In this document: positions 1-8,575 of the stretch, one piece after another
Position numbering within the stretch: the stretch's first letter is position 1
Layout: every line of letters begins with the position of its first letter
From: Flavimobilis sp052324925
Lineage (GTDB): Bacteria; Actinomycetota; Actinomycetes; Actinomycetales; Cellulomonadaceae
Assembly: GCA_052324925.1 (NCBI GenBank)
Contig: JBQPRE010000003.1
Length of the DNA stretch: 64,000 bases
Reading direction: 5' to 3' (one strand)
Program-made: the position numbers and the translations under genes
Notes under the pieces: model-generated
Databases searched by the model: none
Told to the model about the DNA's origin: nothing
Seen by the model: the letters and a program-made list of their open reading frames with translations, nothing else

Positions 1-1
1 C

Positions 2-2089
2 ATGACCGCAACGCCCCTCGACGCGACCAACCCTCTCGCGCACCCCTCGTCCCTGCCCTACGGCCTGCCAGACTTCGCCAGCATCCGCCACGAGCACCTC
101 GCGCCGGCGATCCGCGCGGGCATGGCCGCGGAGCGTGCCGAGGTCGACGCGATCGTCGCGGACCCGGCGGCACCCGATCTCAGCAACACGCTCGAGGCGC
201 TCGAGCGTTCGGGCGAGGTGCTCCACAGAGCCCTGGTCATCCTTGATCTTCTGCTCGGGGCGGACTCGACCGACGCCCTCGAGGCCCTCGAGGAAGAGGT
301 GACTCCTGAGCTCTCGGCGCATCACGACGCGATCGCGATGCACGTCGGGCTCCACGAGCGCGTCGCGGCCCTTGCCGCGCGCATCGACGACGGTGAGATC
401 GAGGCGAGCGACGCCGACCGTCGTGCGGTCGACACGCTCCTGCGGGACTTCCGCCGGGCGGGCGTCCACCTGCCCGAGACCGATCAGGCGGCGTTGCGGG
501 CGTTCAACTCGCGCATCGCCGAGCTTGAGGCTGCATTCGGGCGGCACGTGCTTGCGTCCGGCAACGAGGGCGCGGTTCTTGTCCGTGACCTTGCCGAGCT
601 CGACGGTCTGGCCCCCGACGCGGTCGCCGCGGCCGAGGCCGCCGCTCGCGAGGCGGGCCACGCGGAGGGCTGGCTGCTCACGTTGCAGCTGCCGACCGAG
701 CAGGGCGTGCTCAGCTCGCTCACGAACCGCAGCGTGCGCGCCCGCGTGCACGCGGCGTCGGTGACGCGCGGGACCCATGAGGGTTCGGATTCGCGGGCGA
801 CCCTGCTCGAGCTCGTGCGCCTGCGCGCCGAGCGTGCGCAGCTGCTCGGGCTGCGCGACCACGCCTCCTACGCGACCGAGGACGCGACCGCGGGCACGCC
901 CGAGGCCGTGGCCCAGATGCTCGAGCCCCTCGTGCCGCGCGCCCTGGCGAACGCGCGCGCGGAGCGCGCGGACCTCGTCGCAGCGCTCGCTGAGGACACG
1001 GGCGCGACCGACCTCGCCCCCTCGGACCGCGCGTACTACGCCGAGCACGTGCGACGTGCACGGTACGCGCTCGACGACGCTGCGCTGCGCCCCTACCTCG
1101 AGCTCGACAGCGTTCTCACGCACGGTGTCTTTGCTGCGGCCCACGAGCTGTTCGGCATCACGCTCGTCGAGCGCCACGACCTTGTCGGCTACCACCCCGA
1201 GGTGCGCGTGTGGGAGGTGCTCGACTCCGACGGCTCGGGGCTCGGACTCTTCCTCGGCGACTTCTTCACGCGTCCCTCCAAGCGCGGCGGTGCGTGGATG
1301 GATCACCTCGTCGACCAGAACCACCTGCTGGGCCAGCGGCCGGTCGTCTTCAACGTCCTCAACATCCCGCGCCCGGCTCCGGGAGAACCGGCGCTCCTCA
1401 CGTGGGACGAGGTCATCACGGCATTCCACGAGTTCGGGCACGCGCTTCACGGACTGTTCTCCGACGTCCGTCTGCCGTCGCAGTCAGGCACGAACGTTCC
1501 GCGCGACTTCGTCGAGTACCCCTCGCAGGTCAACGAGATGTGGGCGTGGCACCCGGACCTGCTTGCGCGGTACGCGCGCCACCACCTCACGGGTGAGGTG
1601 CTCCCGTCCGAGCTCGTGGCGACCCTGCTCGCCGCACGCGGCGAGGGCGAGGGATTTGCGACGACCGAGTATCTGGGGGCGGCTCTGCTCGACCAGGCCT
1701 GGCACCGGCTCACGCCCGACGAGGTTCCGGCTTCGCCTGACGAGGTCGAGGCGTTCGAGGACCGTGCTCTGCGTTCGCTCGGTCTCGATCCCGAGCTCGT
1801 TCCGCCGCGCTACCGCTCGACCTACTTCAACCACGTGTTCGCGGGGGGATATTCGGCCTCGTACTACGGCTACATCTGGTCCGAGGTGCTCGACGCCGAC
1901 ACGGTCACGTGGTTCGAGGAGAACGGTGGGCTCACGCGCGAGAACGGCGAACGGTTCCGGCGCGGGCTGCTTGCGCTCGGCGACTCGACCGACCCCGTGG
2001 GCGCGTTCGAGGCATTGCGCGGGCGTGCGGCGTCGACGACGCCGCTCCTCGTCCGACGCGGCCTCGCTCGCCCAGGTGGGGACGCGTGA
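2..2089 (+). CDS. M3 family metallopeptidase (peptidyl-dipeptidase Dcp / oligopeptidase A type)
   Basis: Zinc oligopeptidase expected to cut short peptides in the cytoplasm. The 695-residue length fits full-length M3 enzymes. The zinc motif HEFGH is at residues 476-480, with the expected downstream Glu ligand at about 505 (in DFVEYPSQ). The N-terminal two thirds is helical, as usual for the family. The ATG at the very edge of the window reads naturally into the protein, but upstream sequence is missing, so a slightly earlier start cannot be excluded. The M20 peptidase gene begins 4 nt after its stop, so the two probably form one peptide-breakdown operon. The exact specificity (Dcp or oligopeptidase A) cannot be read from sequence alone. 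Confidence 0.93.
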   Translation: MTATPLDATNPLAHPSSLPYGLPDFASIRHEHLAPAIRAGMAAERAEVDAIVADPAAPDLSNTLEALERSGEVLHRALVILDLLLGADSTDALEALEEEVTPELSAHHDAIAMHVGLHERVAALAARIDDGEIEASDADRRAVDTLLRDFRRAGVHLPETDQAALRAFNSRIAELEAAFGRHVLASGNEGAVLVRDLAELDGLAPDAVAAAEAAAREAGHAEGWLLTLQLPTEQGVLSSLTNRSVRARVHAASVTRGTHEGSDSRATLLELVRLRAERAQLLGLRDHASYATEDATAGTPEAVAQMLEPLVPRALANARAERADLVAALAEDTGATDLAPSDRAYYAEHVRRARYALDDAALRPYLELDSVLTHGVFAAAHELFGITLVERHDLVGYHPEVRVWEVLDSDGSGLGLFLGDFFTRPSKRGGAWMDHLVDQNHLLGQRPVVFNVLNIPRPAPGEPALLTWDEVITAFHEFGHALHGLFSDVRLPSQSGTNVPRDFVEYPSQVNEMWAWHPDLLARYARHHLTGEVLPSELVATLLAARGEGEGFATTEYLGAALLDQAWHRLTPDEVPASPDEVEAFEDRALRSLGLDPELVPPRYRSTYFNHVFAGGYSASYYGYIWSEVLDADTVTWFEENGGLTRENGERFRRGLLALGDSTDPVGAFEALRGRAASTTPLLVRRGLARPGGDA

Positions 2090-2093
2090 GACG

Positions 2094-3434
2094 GTGAGCA
2101 CCATGACGACGCACCCGGCGGGGTCGCACCCGCGAGCCGAGGACGAGGTGCTGCGCATCTGTCGCGACCTCGTGCGCATGGACACGAGCAACTACGGCGA
2201 CGGCTCGGGCCCGGGGGAGCGGGAGGCTGCCGAGTACGTCCAGGGCCTGCTCGAAGAGGTCGGGCTCGAGGTCACCTACATCGAGACGCAGCCGCGCCGC
2301 GCAAGCGTCGTCGCACGCTGGGCGGGCACGGACCCGTCGGCTCCCGCGCTCGTCCTGCACGGTCACACCGACGTCGTCCCGGCGCGCGCCGAGGACTGGA
2401 CGTACGACCCCTTCGCCGCCGAGATCGTCGACGGCATGGTGTGGGGCCGCGGCACGGTCGACATGAAGGACATGGACGCGATGATCCTTGCCGTCGTGCG
2501 CGAGATGATCCGGGACGGCGTGCGCCCGCGGCGCGACGTCATTCTCGGATTCTTCGCGGACGAGGAGGCGGGTGGCGTCCATGGTGCGCAGTGGCTCGTC
2601 GACCACCGTCCTGAGCTCTTCGAGGGCGCGACCGAGGCCGTGAGCGAGGTCGGTGGCTACTCGGTCGACGTCGGGGGTCACCGCGCCTACCTCCTGCAGA
2701 CGGGCGAGAAGTCGCTCGCGTGGTTGCGCCTCATTGCTGAGGGCCGCGCGGGCCACGGCTCGCAGGTGACGACGGACAACGCGGTGACCCACCTGGCCGA
2801 GGCGCTCGCGCGCATCGGGCGTCACGAGTGGCCGCTCGAGCTCACACCGTCCGTCGACGCACTCATGCGGGGTGTTGCGGACCTCGCGGGCCTGCCGTTC
2901 GATCCGGCTGATCCCCGAACGCTTGATGCGTTGCTCGATGCGCTCGGCCCAGCTGCGCGTTTCGTCGGGGCGACGCTCCGGGGCACCGCGACGCCGACGC
3001 AGCTCGACGCGGGCTACAAGGCGAACGTCGTGCCCTCGAGCGCGACGGCGGTCGTCGACGCACGCTTCCTCCCCGACAGCCATGACGCGTCGATGGCGGT
3101 GCTGCGGGAGCTCGCGGGCCCTCGCGTGCGTATCGAGGCGATCCACGAGGACATCGGCCTCGAGGTGCCGTTCGCGGGAGACCTCGTCGACACGATGGTC
3201 GCCTCGGTCCTCGCGGAGGACCCGGGGGCGTCGGTGTGGCCGTACATGCTCTCGGGAGGGACCGACAACAAGTCGCTCGCGCGCCTGGGGATCGCGGGCT
3301 ACGGCTTCGTCCCCCTGCGCCTTCCGGCGGACCTCGACTTCCCGGGGATGTTCCACGGAGTGGACGAGCGTGTTCCGGTCGAGTCGCTCGAGTTCGGCGT
3401 GCGCGTGCTGCGGCGCATGCTCACGCACCTGTGA
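2094..3434 (+). CDS. M20/M25/M40 family metallohydrolase (dipeptidase/deacylase)
   Basis: Two-zinc amidohydrolase of the M20 clan acting on a peptide or N-acyl amino acid. Visible metal-site motifs are HGHTD (His91, Asp93), GRGTVDMKD (bridging Asp), the Glu-Glu pair in ADEEAGG and the late SGGTD segment. Length is 446 residues, normal for the family. The GTG at 2094 is chosen as start, 4 nt after the M3 peptidase stop; an in-frame ATG at 2103 is a close alternative. Coupling to the M3 gene suggests both finish the breakdown of peptides. A GC-rich hairpin follows. The substrate cannot be assigned; succinyl-diaminopimelate desuccinylase-like annotations are possible but unsupported. Confidence 0.9.
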   Translation: MSTMTTHPAGSHPRAEDEVLRICRDLVRMDTSNYGDGSGPGEREAAEYVQGLLEEVGLEVTYIETQPRRASVVARWAGTDPSAPALVLHGHTDVVPARAEDWTYDPFAAEIVDGMVWGRGTVDMKDMDAMILAVVREMIRDGVRPRRDVILGFFADEEAGGVHGAQWLVDHRPELFEGATEAVSEVGGYSVDVGGHRAYLLQTGEKSLAWLRLIAEGRAGHGSQVTTDNAVTHLAEALARIGRHEWPLELTPSVDALMRGVADLAGLPFDPADPRTLDALLDALGPAARFVGATLRGTATPTQLDAGYKANVVPSSATAVVDARFLPDSHDASMAVLRELAGPRVRIEAIHEDIGLEVPFAGDLVDTMVASVLAEDPGASVWPYMLSGGTDNKSLARLGIAGYGFVPLRLPADLDFPGMFHGVDERVPVESLEFGVRVLRRMLTHL

Positions 3435-3439
3435 GGTTG

Positions 3440-3481
3440 GCGACTGCGTCCACGCCCTGCAAGTGGTGCGGGCGCAGTCGC
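3440..3481. terminator. Bidirectional hairpin terminator
   Basis: The arms GCGACTGCG (3440-3448) and CGCAGTCGC (3473-3481) are perfect complements with further pairing inside. It sits between the convergent M20 and DUF5703-type genes. No U-tract follows, as is common in high-GC actinobacteria. Confidence 0.7.
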
Positions 3482-3483
3482 GG

Positions 3484-3723
3484 CTAGACGAGGCCGAGCG
3501 TCGATCGGGCTCGGATGATGCGGCGTCGTAGCCAGATCTTGCGGACGCCACCGGCGTAGAGGATCGTGCGGGCCAGCTCCCATCGACCTTGTTCTGCCTC
3601 GTCGTGCAGAAGCCGCCGAACCTCGGCGCGCGACATGTCGTGACCGAGGGTGAGCAGGCGGTGCTCGTACTCGCCTGTACGGGGGACGGGCGGAGCGATC
3701 GGCGTGGCGGTGGCGTTCGTCAT
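3484..3723 (-). CDS. DUF5703 family small protein
   Basis: A 79-residue soluble protein that I assign to DUF5703 from its central YEHRLLTLGHDMSR-like segment and a basic C-terminus with several arginines. The function is unknown. The ATG at 3723 is preferred over the frame's earlier ATG at 3762, because GGAGG lies five bases upstream of it. Actinobacterial DUF5703 genes are often found beside M20 peptidases, as here, but in this case they are convergent and share a terminator. It diverges from the Asp-rich gene at 3792. No signal peptide or membrane segment is visible. Confidence 0.8.
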   Translation of the reverse strand: MTNATATPIAPPVPRTGEYEHRLLTLGHDMSRAEVRRLLHDEAEQGRWELARTILYAGGVRKIWLRRRIIRARSTLGLV

Positions 3724-3779
3724 GTGGCCTCCACAGGTCCGGGACGGATATCCGACTGCCATTGTGCACGGCGGCGCGT

Positions 3780-3785
3780 TACGGT
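3780..3785 (+). promoter_or_regulatory. -10 box of a leaderless-type promoter (Asp-rich gene)
   Basis: TACGGT ends 6 nt before the ATG at 3792, so the transcript should begin at or next to the start codon. No Shine-Dalgarno sequence precedes this ATG. Confidence 0.6.
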
Positions 3786-3791
3786 TCAGGC

Positions 3792-4151
3792 ATGACCGTC
3801 GACCCGCGTGACGCCCTCGCCCGCCTGACCGTTGCCTTTGAGGCGCACCTGCATGCTGTCGTGAGCCGCCGTTCGGATGACGATCCCGCGGTTGACGAGG
3901 CGTATTACGTCCTTGCGGACGCGTTCGACGTCTACGACGACGCGCTCGCGACCGAGTACGGGGAGGCGCTTCCGTTCTACGTCGTCGACGACGATGACGA
4001 CGACAGCGATGACGACAGCGACGACGATGACGACGATGACGACGACAGCGATGACGACGATGACATCGACGACGATGACGACGATGACGAGGACGAGCTC
4101 GAAGGGCTCTCCGAGGAGGACCTCAACGACGTGGCCCGTCCCGACCGCTGA
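3792..4151 (+). CDS. Small acidic protein with a poly-aspartate tail
   Basis: A 119-residue protein of unknown function. Residues 1-62 form a compact region rich in Ala, Tyr and acidic residues, reading as a helical domain. Residues 66-104 are almost entirely Asp with single Ser and Ile breaks, followed by a short Glu-rich end. The start at 3792 is supported by a -10 box 6 nt upstream; the frame stays open to an earlier TTG/ATG region, but that would add a low-quality extension. Similar frames are sometimes labelled 'primosomal protein' in related genomes, but nothing seen here supports that role. The tail could bind divalent metal or basic partners; this is inference only. Codon use is normal for the region. 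Confidence 0.78.
   Translation: MTVDPRDALARLTVAFEAHLHAVVSRRSDDDPAVDEAYYVLADAFDVYDDALATEYGEALPFYVVDDDDDDSDDDSDDDDDDDDDSDDDDDIDDDDDDDEDELEGLSEEDLNDVARPDR
3987..4103 (+). repeat. GAY (Asp-codon) trinucleotide tract
   Basis: A run of GAC and GAT codons with occasional AGC interruptions encodes residues 66-104 of the Asp-rich protein. GAC and GAT alternate irregularly, which may limit slippage, but length change between strains is likely. Confidence 0.85.
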
Positions 4152-4214
4152 GTCATGACGACGGGCTGAGCGGTGCGACGGCTGAGCCGCGCGTACCCCA
4201 CCCCATCTCGAGAC

Positions 4215-4262
4215 GTTCACGCACGAGAGCCCCGGCTTCGGCCGGGGCTCTCGCGCGTGAAC
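4215..4262. terminator. Strong bidirectional hairpin terminator
   Basis: A perfect 13-bp stem (4224-4236 with 4241-4253) closed by a TTCG tetraloop is extended by a second 8-bp segment (GTTCACGC, 4215-4222, with 4255-4262) across a single mismatch. It lies between the convergent Asp-rich and aldo/keto reductase genes. Confidence 0.88.
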
Positions 4263-4269
4263 GGGGTGC

Positions 4270-5235
4270 TCAGCGGCGCTCGGGGTACCCGAGCACGGGA
4301 GCGCTCACCTCGTCGAGCGCGAAGGCGACCTCGGGGGGCAGCACGAGGTCGATCGCGTCGAGGGCGGCGCGCAGCTGCGCGGGCGTGCGGGCGCCGACGA
4401 GCGCAGAGGCGACCGTCGGACGGCCCAGGAGCCACGCGAGCGCAACCGCCGCAGGAGTCTTGCCGAGACCGTCCGCCGCGATCGCCACGGCATCGACGAT
4501 CGAGCTCGCCGCGTCGTCGAGGTAGGGCGCGACGAAGCCCGCCAGGTGGGCAGATGCAGCGCGAGAGTCGGCAGGGATCGTGCGGCGATACTTGCCGGTG
4601 AGCACGCCTCGTCCGAGCGGGGACCACGCGAGCAGGCCCGAGCCGAGCGCTGACGCGGCCGGCACGACCTCACGCTCGACGCCACGCTCGAGCAGGGAGT
4701 ATTCGACCTCGACGGCGGCGAGCCCGGTCCCCGAGGCCTCGAGGAGAGTGGCGGCGCGCGCTTGGCTCCACCCGGGGTGGTTGCAGAGGCCGACATACCG
4801 CGCGCGGCCAGAGTCGACCGCGCGCCGCAGCGCGTCGACCGTCTCCTCGAGAGGTGTGCGCGGATCGGGTGCCTGGACGAGCAGCAGGTCGACGCGGTCG
4901 GTCCCCAGGCGCCGGAGCGACGCATCGAGGGAGTCGAGGATCGCTCCGCGGCCCGCGTCGACGACGTTGCCGCGGGAGGTCGATCGGGTTCCGGCCTTGG
5001 TCACGAGGACGACGTCGTCACGGGTGCCCGTCGACGCGAGCAGCTGACCGATGACCTCCTCGGAACCACCGTCGGCGTACGACGCCGACGTGTCGATCGT
5101 CGTGCCACCCGCCTCGAGGAAGTCACGCAGCAGCTCGGCCGCGTCGTGCTCGTCGGTGTCGCGTCCCCAGGTCATCGTGCCGAGCCCGAGGGCTGAGACG
5201 CGAAGACCGGTGGTGCCGAGGCTGCGGGTGTCCAT
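4270..5235 (-). CDS. Aldo/keto reductase
   Basis: A NAD(P)H-dependent oxidoreductase with the AKR beta/alpha barrel, 321 residues. The N-terminus matches AKR sequences (LGTTGLRVSALGLGT). Catalytic-site residues visible are Asp48, Tyr53 and Lys80. The fourth residue of the usual tetrad, a His in the strand reading LLLVxxPD, is Gln121 here, which is unusual for active carbonyl reduction. The C-terminal cofactor-binding region (GARTPAQLRAAL) is present. The ATG at 5235 has a TAACCT -10 box 7 nt upstream on the minus strand, so the gene is probably monocistronic and leaderless. The substrate is unknown. Confidence 0.9.
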   Translation of the reverse strand: MDTRSLGTTGLRVSALGLGTMTWGRDTDEHDAAELLRDFLEAGGTTIDTSASYADGGSEEVIGQLLASTGTRDDVVLVTKAGTRSTSRGNVVDAGRGAILDSLDASLRRLGTDRVDLLLVQAPDPRTPLEETVDALRRAVDSGRARYVGLCNHPGWSQARAATLLEASGTGLAAVEVEYSLLERGVEREVVPAASALGSGLLAWSPLGRGVLTGKYRRTIPADSRAASAHLAGFVAPYLDDAASSIVDAVAIAADGLGKTPAAVALAWLLGRPTVASALVGARTPAQLRAALDAIDLVLPPEVAFALDEVSAPVLGYPERR

Positions 5236-5242
5236 GCGGGGA

Positions 5243-5248
5243 AGGTTA
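5243..5248 (-). promoter_or_regulatory. -10 box of a leaderless-type promoter (aldo/keto reductase)
   Basis: On the minus strand TAACCT ends 7 nt before the ATG at 5235. Confidence 0.55.
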
Positions 5249-5296
5249 TCGTCCAGGATCGGTCCCTGGTCGGACGCCGCGCGCGCAACGTGCCCC

Positions 5297-5302
5297 TAGA
5301 GT
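5297..5302 (+). promoter_or_regulatory. -10 box of a leaderless-type promoter (uppP)
   Basis: TAGAGT ends 8 nt before the GTG at 5311; no ribosome-binding site lies between. Confidence 0.55.
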
Positions 5303-5310
5303 GGACTCCC

Positions 5311-6180
5311 GTGAACGCATGGGAAGCATTCGTCCTCGGCCTCGTCCAAGGGCTCACCGAGTTTCTGCCGATCTCTTCCTCGGCGCACCTGCGCGTCGTC
5401 GGGGAGCTCATCGGAGACGTCGATCCGGGAGCCGCGTTCACCGCGATCACGCAGATCGGCACGGAGGCCGCGGTCCTCCTCTACTTCCGTCGCGATATCG
5501 CGCGCATCGTCAGCGCGTGGTGGCGAGCGCTCACGGGGCGCAACGGGACTTCGTGGTCCGCGCGGCTCGGAGCGGGGGACCCCGATGCCCGCATGGCGTG
5601 GTGGATCGCCCTCGGCTCCGTCCCGATCGTCGTCGGAGGGCTCCTCTTCGAGGACGCGATCGACACGTCGCTGCGCAACCTCTGGATCACCGTGGGAACG
5701 CTCACGGTCTTCGGCATCCTTCTCGGCGTCATCGACCGCGTCCGGCCCCAGGCTCGCGAGCTCGAGTCGATCACGGCGGGTCACGCAGTCCTCTTCGGCG
5801 TCGCGCAGGCGCTTGCTCTCGTCCCCGGTGTCTCGCGCTCGGGCGGGACGATCACGATGGGTCGACTCCTCGGCTACACCCGCGAGGCTGCCGCACGGTA
5901 CTCGTTCCTGCTCGCGATCCCCGCGGTGCTCGGCTCGGGCATCTACAAGCTCGTCGGATCGCTCGACGAGTTCGGGCAGCCGGGTACGCCGTCGATCGGG
6001 GCGACCGTGCTCGCGACGGTTGTCGCGTTCGTCGTCGGCTACGTCGTCATCGTCTGGTTCCTCAAACTTGTCTCGACGCGCTCGTACCTGCCGTTCGTCA
6101 TCTACCGCATCGGCTTTGCCGCGCTCATCGTCGTGCTCCTGCTCGCGGGAACGCTCACGGCCGCAGGCACCGGGATCTGA
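5311..6180 (+). CDS. uppP: Undecaprenyl-diphosphate phosphatase
   Basis: A membrane phosphatase that converts undecaprenyl diphosphate to the monophosphate, recycling the lipid carrier for peptidoglycan and other envelope polymers; the same activity underlies bacitracin resistance (BacA). The two family signatures are present: the N-terminal GLTEFLPISSSAHL with Glu17, and PGVSRSGGTITMGR near the middle. About eight hydrophobic segments span 289 residues. The GTG at 5311 is chosen because it directly precedes the conserved WEAFVLGLVQG and has a -10 box 8 nt upstream; a seven-residue longer start at 5290 would overlap that promoter. In Mycobacterium, uppP also lies close to mshC. Confidence 0.96.
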   Translation: MNAWEAFVLGLVQGLTEFLPISSSAHLRVVGELIGDVDPGAAFTAITQIGTEAAVLLYFRRDIARIVSAWWRALTGRNGTSWSARLGAGDPDARMAWWIALGSVPIVVGGLLFEDAIDTSLRNLWITVGTLTVFGILLGVIDRVRPQARELESITAGHAVLFGVAQALALVPGVSRSGGTITMGRLLGYTREAAARYSFLLAIPAVLGSGIYKLVGSLDEFGQPGTPSIGATVLATVVAFVVGYVVIVWFLKLVSTRSYLPFVIYRIGFAALIVVLLLAGTLTAAGTGI

Positions 6181-6209
6181 CGGCGGCCCACAGCGCCCGC
6201 ACGGCCCGC

Positions 6210-6215
6210 TAGGCT
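6210..6215 (+). promoter_or_regulatory. -10 box of a leaderless-type promoter (mshC)
   Basis: TAGGCT ends 6 nt before the GTG at 6222. Confidence 0.6.
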
Positions 6216-6221
6216 GACCCG

Positions 6222-7508
6222 GTGCATGCTTGGCCGACTCCGCAGATCCCGTCCATCCCGTCGACCCCCGGGGCGTCGACTCCGCCGACCCTCATCGATA
6301 CGGGGAGCGGCGACCGGGTCCAGCCGGTCGAAGGAGCCTCGGCAGGTCTGTACGTCTGCGGGATCACCCCGTACGACGCGACGCACATCGGCCACGCTGC
6401 CACCTACGTGACGTTCGACGTCCTCGTGCGCACGTGGCGTGACGCGGGCCTCCGCACGACCGTCGTCTCGAACGTCACCGACGTCGACGACCCGCTCCTC
6501 GAGCGGGCCACTGCCACCGGAGTCGACTGGCGTGACCTCGCGCGCGAGCAGATCGCGCTGTTCGGGCGCGACATGACGGCCCTTGGCGTCCTCCCGCCCG
6601 ACCTCTACCTCGGTGTCGTCGAGACGGTTCCCCAGGTCATCGACGCGGTTGAGGCCATGGTCGCCTCGGGAGCGGCCTATCGCGTGCCGATCGACCCCGC
6701 CGAGGGGGTCGCCGACGGTGATGTCGCGGGCGACATCTACGCGGACCTCTCGCGCGACGACGCGTTCGGAACCGTCTCCCACCTGGTGCGCGCACAGCAG
6801 CTCGACCTCTTTGCCGAGCGAGGTGGGGACCCCGGTCGCGAAGGAAAGCGCGATCCGCTCGACCCGCTGCTGTGGCGTCGCGAGCGGGCGGGGGAGCCCG
6901 CGTGGGACGCAGGCTCGCTCGGTCGCGGACGCCCCGGGTGGCACGTCGAGTGCGCCGTCATCTCGCAGGCGGGCCTCGGTGACGAGATCCACGTCCAGGC
7001 CGGCGGCTCCGACCTTCTGTTCCCGCACCACGAGATGACGTCGTCGCACGTGCGCATGCTCGGCGGGCAGCCGGCGCTCGTCAACGTCCATGCCGCGCTC
7101 GTCTCGTACGAGGGCGAGAAGATGAGCAAGTCGCGAGGCAACCTCGTGCTGGTCTCCCGGCTCATCGACGCGGGTGTCCACCCCATGGCCATCCGGCTCG
7201 CGCTGCTCGCGCACCACCACGGGACCGAGTGGGAGTGGTTCGACACCGATCTTGCCGCCGCGACGACACGTCTTGAGCGGTGGCGCGAGGCGATCTCGGG
7301 CAACGGCGGCCCCGACGCGACCGAGATGCTCACGCTCGTGCGCGCCGCACTGCGCGACGACCTCGACACGCGGACCGCGCTCGCCGCGGTCGACGCGTGG
7401 GCGGAGCGCGCGGTCACGGAGTCGGCGCTCGACGACGTCGACGTGGTCGAAGGTGCCCCGGGGATCGTCGCGCGCTCGATCGACGCACTCCTCGGCATCC
7501 GGATCTGA
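6222..7508 (+). CDS. mshC: Cysteine:1D-myo-inosityl 2-amino-2-deoxy-alpha-D-glucopyranoside ligase (mycothiol ligase)
   Basis: ATP-dependent ligase joining Cys to GlcN-Ins, the third enzymatic step of mycothiol synthesis. It is a class I aminoacyl-tRNA-synthetase-like enzyme related to CysRS. Seen here are the zinc-site Cys46 in VCGITPYD, the HIGH motif at 55-58, and KMSKS at 300-304 followed by RGN. The length of 428 residues lacks the CysRS tRNA-binding tail, which separates MshC from true CysRS. The GTG start has a -10 box 6 nt upstream. It ends at a strong terminator shared with the convergent LLM oxidoreductase. Its presence alone marks the organism as a mycothiol-producing actinobacterium. 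Confidence 0.96.
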   Translation: MHAWPTPQIPSIPSTPGASTPPTLIDTGSGDRVQPVEGASAGLYVCGITPYDATHIGHAATYVTFDVLVRTWRDAGLRTTVVSNVTDVDDPLLERATATGVDWRDLAREQIALFGRDMTALGVLPPDLYLGVVETVPQVIDAVEAMVASGAAYRVPIDPAEGVADGDVAGDIYADLSRDDAFGTVSHLVRAQQLDLFAERGGDPGREGKRDPLDPLLWRRERAGEPAWDAGSLGRGRPGWHVECAVISQAGLGDEIHVQAGGSDLLFPHHEMTSSHVRMLGGQPALVNVHAALVSYEGEKMSKSRGNLVLVSRLIDAGVHPMAIRLALLAHHHGTEWEWFDTDLAAATTRLERWREAISGNGGPDATEMLTLVRAALRDDLDTRTALAAVDAWAERAVTESALDDVDVVEGAPGIVARSIDALLGIRI

Positions 7509-7514
7509 GACTCC

Positions 7515-7558
7515 GACGGCGCCGCACCTGCACCTTCCGGTGCGGGTGCGGCGCCGTC
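7515..7558. terminator. Strong bidirectional hairpin terminator
   Basis: A 14-bp perfect outer stem (7515-7528 with 7545-7558) continues into a 6-bp inner stem with a TTCC loop. It lies between convergent mshC and the LLM oxidoreductase. Confidence 0.9.
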
Positions 7559-7605
7559 GCGTCTGCTCGCTGCCGTCGCGGCCGGGCTTCTGCGCGTGTC
7601 CGGGT

Positions 7606-8568
7606 TCAGGCTCGTGCGGTGAGGTGCACGTCAGCGAGCGGGAGCACCTCGCGAGCGATGAGCTCGAGGTGATCGGGGTCGTGGAGGTCGAGGATCTGCA
7701 GGTAGAGGCGTTCGACGCCGAGGTCCCGCAGCTCGCTCACCCGACGTGCGGCCTCGTCGACCGTGCCGCACACGCCGTGCTCGCGCAGCTCGGCGGGTTC
7801 ACGGCCGATCGCCTCGGCACGGCGACGGAACTCGGCCTCGTCACGCCCGACGGCGCACACGAGCGCAGCCGAGCAGATGAGGTCGTCCGCGGCGCGACCG
7901 GCCGCTGACGCCGCCGCGCGGATCGTTGCGAACCGGTCGGCGATCGTCGAGATCTCGGGGAAGGCCGCGTTGTACTCGGAGGCGAACCTCGCAGCGAGGG
8001 CGGGCGTGCGTCGTGGTCCCGAGCCACCGATGATGATGGGCACGCCGGGGGCGCCGTCGCGGCCCGCGCGCTGCACTGGCTGCGAGAGGCCGGGCGCGTC
8101 GACGACCTGGACGTGCGTACCGCGGAACGTGAACGTCTCGGTCGGGGGCGTCGCCCACAGGCCCGTGACGACCTCGAGGTGCTCCGCGAGCAGGTCGAAG
8201 CGCTTGTCGGGGAACGGCAGACCGTACGCCTCGTGCTCCCGTGCGTACCAGCCGGCACCGAGGCCGAGCTCGACGCGTCCACCGGACATCTGGTCGACCT
8301 GGGCGACCTGGACAGCCAGGGCCCCGGCGTGGCGGAAGGTCACGGGGGTCACGAGCGTTCCGAGACGGATCGTCGCGGTGTCGCGGGCGAGGCCTGCGAG
8401 GGTCGTCCAGGCGTCCGACGTGCCCGGGAGGCCGTCCGTTCCCATGGGGAGGTAGTGGTCGGACCTGAAGAAGGCGTCGAAACCGAGGGTTTCGGAAGCG
8501 AGGGCGAGGCGCAGGAGGTCGTCGTACGACGCGCCCTGCTGGGGTTCTGTGAAGATGCGGACGTCCAT
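7606..8568 (-). CDS. LLM class F420-dependent oxidoreductase
   Basis: Luciferase-like monooxygenase superfamily protein, 320 residues, with the TIM-barrel N-terminus (ALASETLGFDAFFRSDHYLP), the central GRVELGLGAGWYAREHEAYG segment and the PIIIGGSGPRRTPALAARF strand typical of the F420-using actinobacterial branch. It probably transfers hydride between coenzyme F420 (or FMN) and an unknown substrate. The ATG at 8568 is preferred over a GTG three codons earlier, because TACCGT lies 7 nt upstream and GAGGAG sits in between. It reads toward mshC and shares its terminator. No operon partner is visible. Confidence 0.88.
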   Translation of the reverse strand: MDVRIFTEPQQGASYDDLLRLALASETLGFDAFFRSDHYLPMGTDGLPGTSDAWTTLAGLARDTATIRLGTLVTPVTFRHAGALAVQVAQVDQMSGGRVELGLGAGWYAREHEAYGLPFPDKRFDLLAEHLEVVTGLWATPPTETFTFRGTHVQVVDAPGLSQPVQRAGRDGAPGVPIIIGGSGPRRTPALAARFASEYNAAFPEISTIADRFATIRAAASAAGRAADDLICSAALVCAVGRDEAEFRRRAEAIGREPAELREHGVCGTVDEAARRVSELRDLGVERLYLQILDLHDPDHLELIAREVLPLADVHLTARA

Positions 8569-8575
8569 GCTCCTC

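Noticed and set aside
3745..3754. Ten-base palindrome CGGATATCCG between divergent genes
   Set aside because: Short palindromes of this length are expected by chance and there is no second copy near other promoters.
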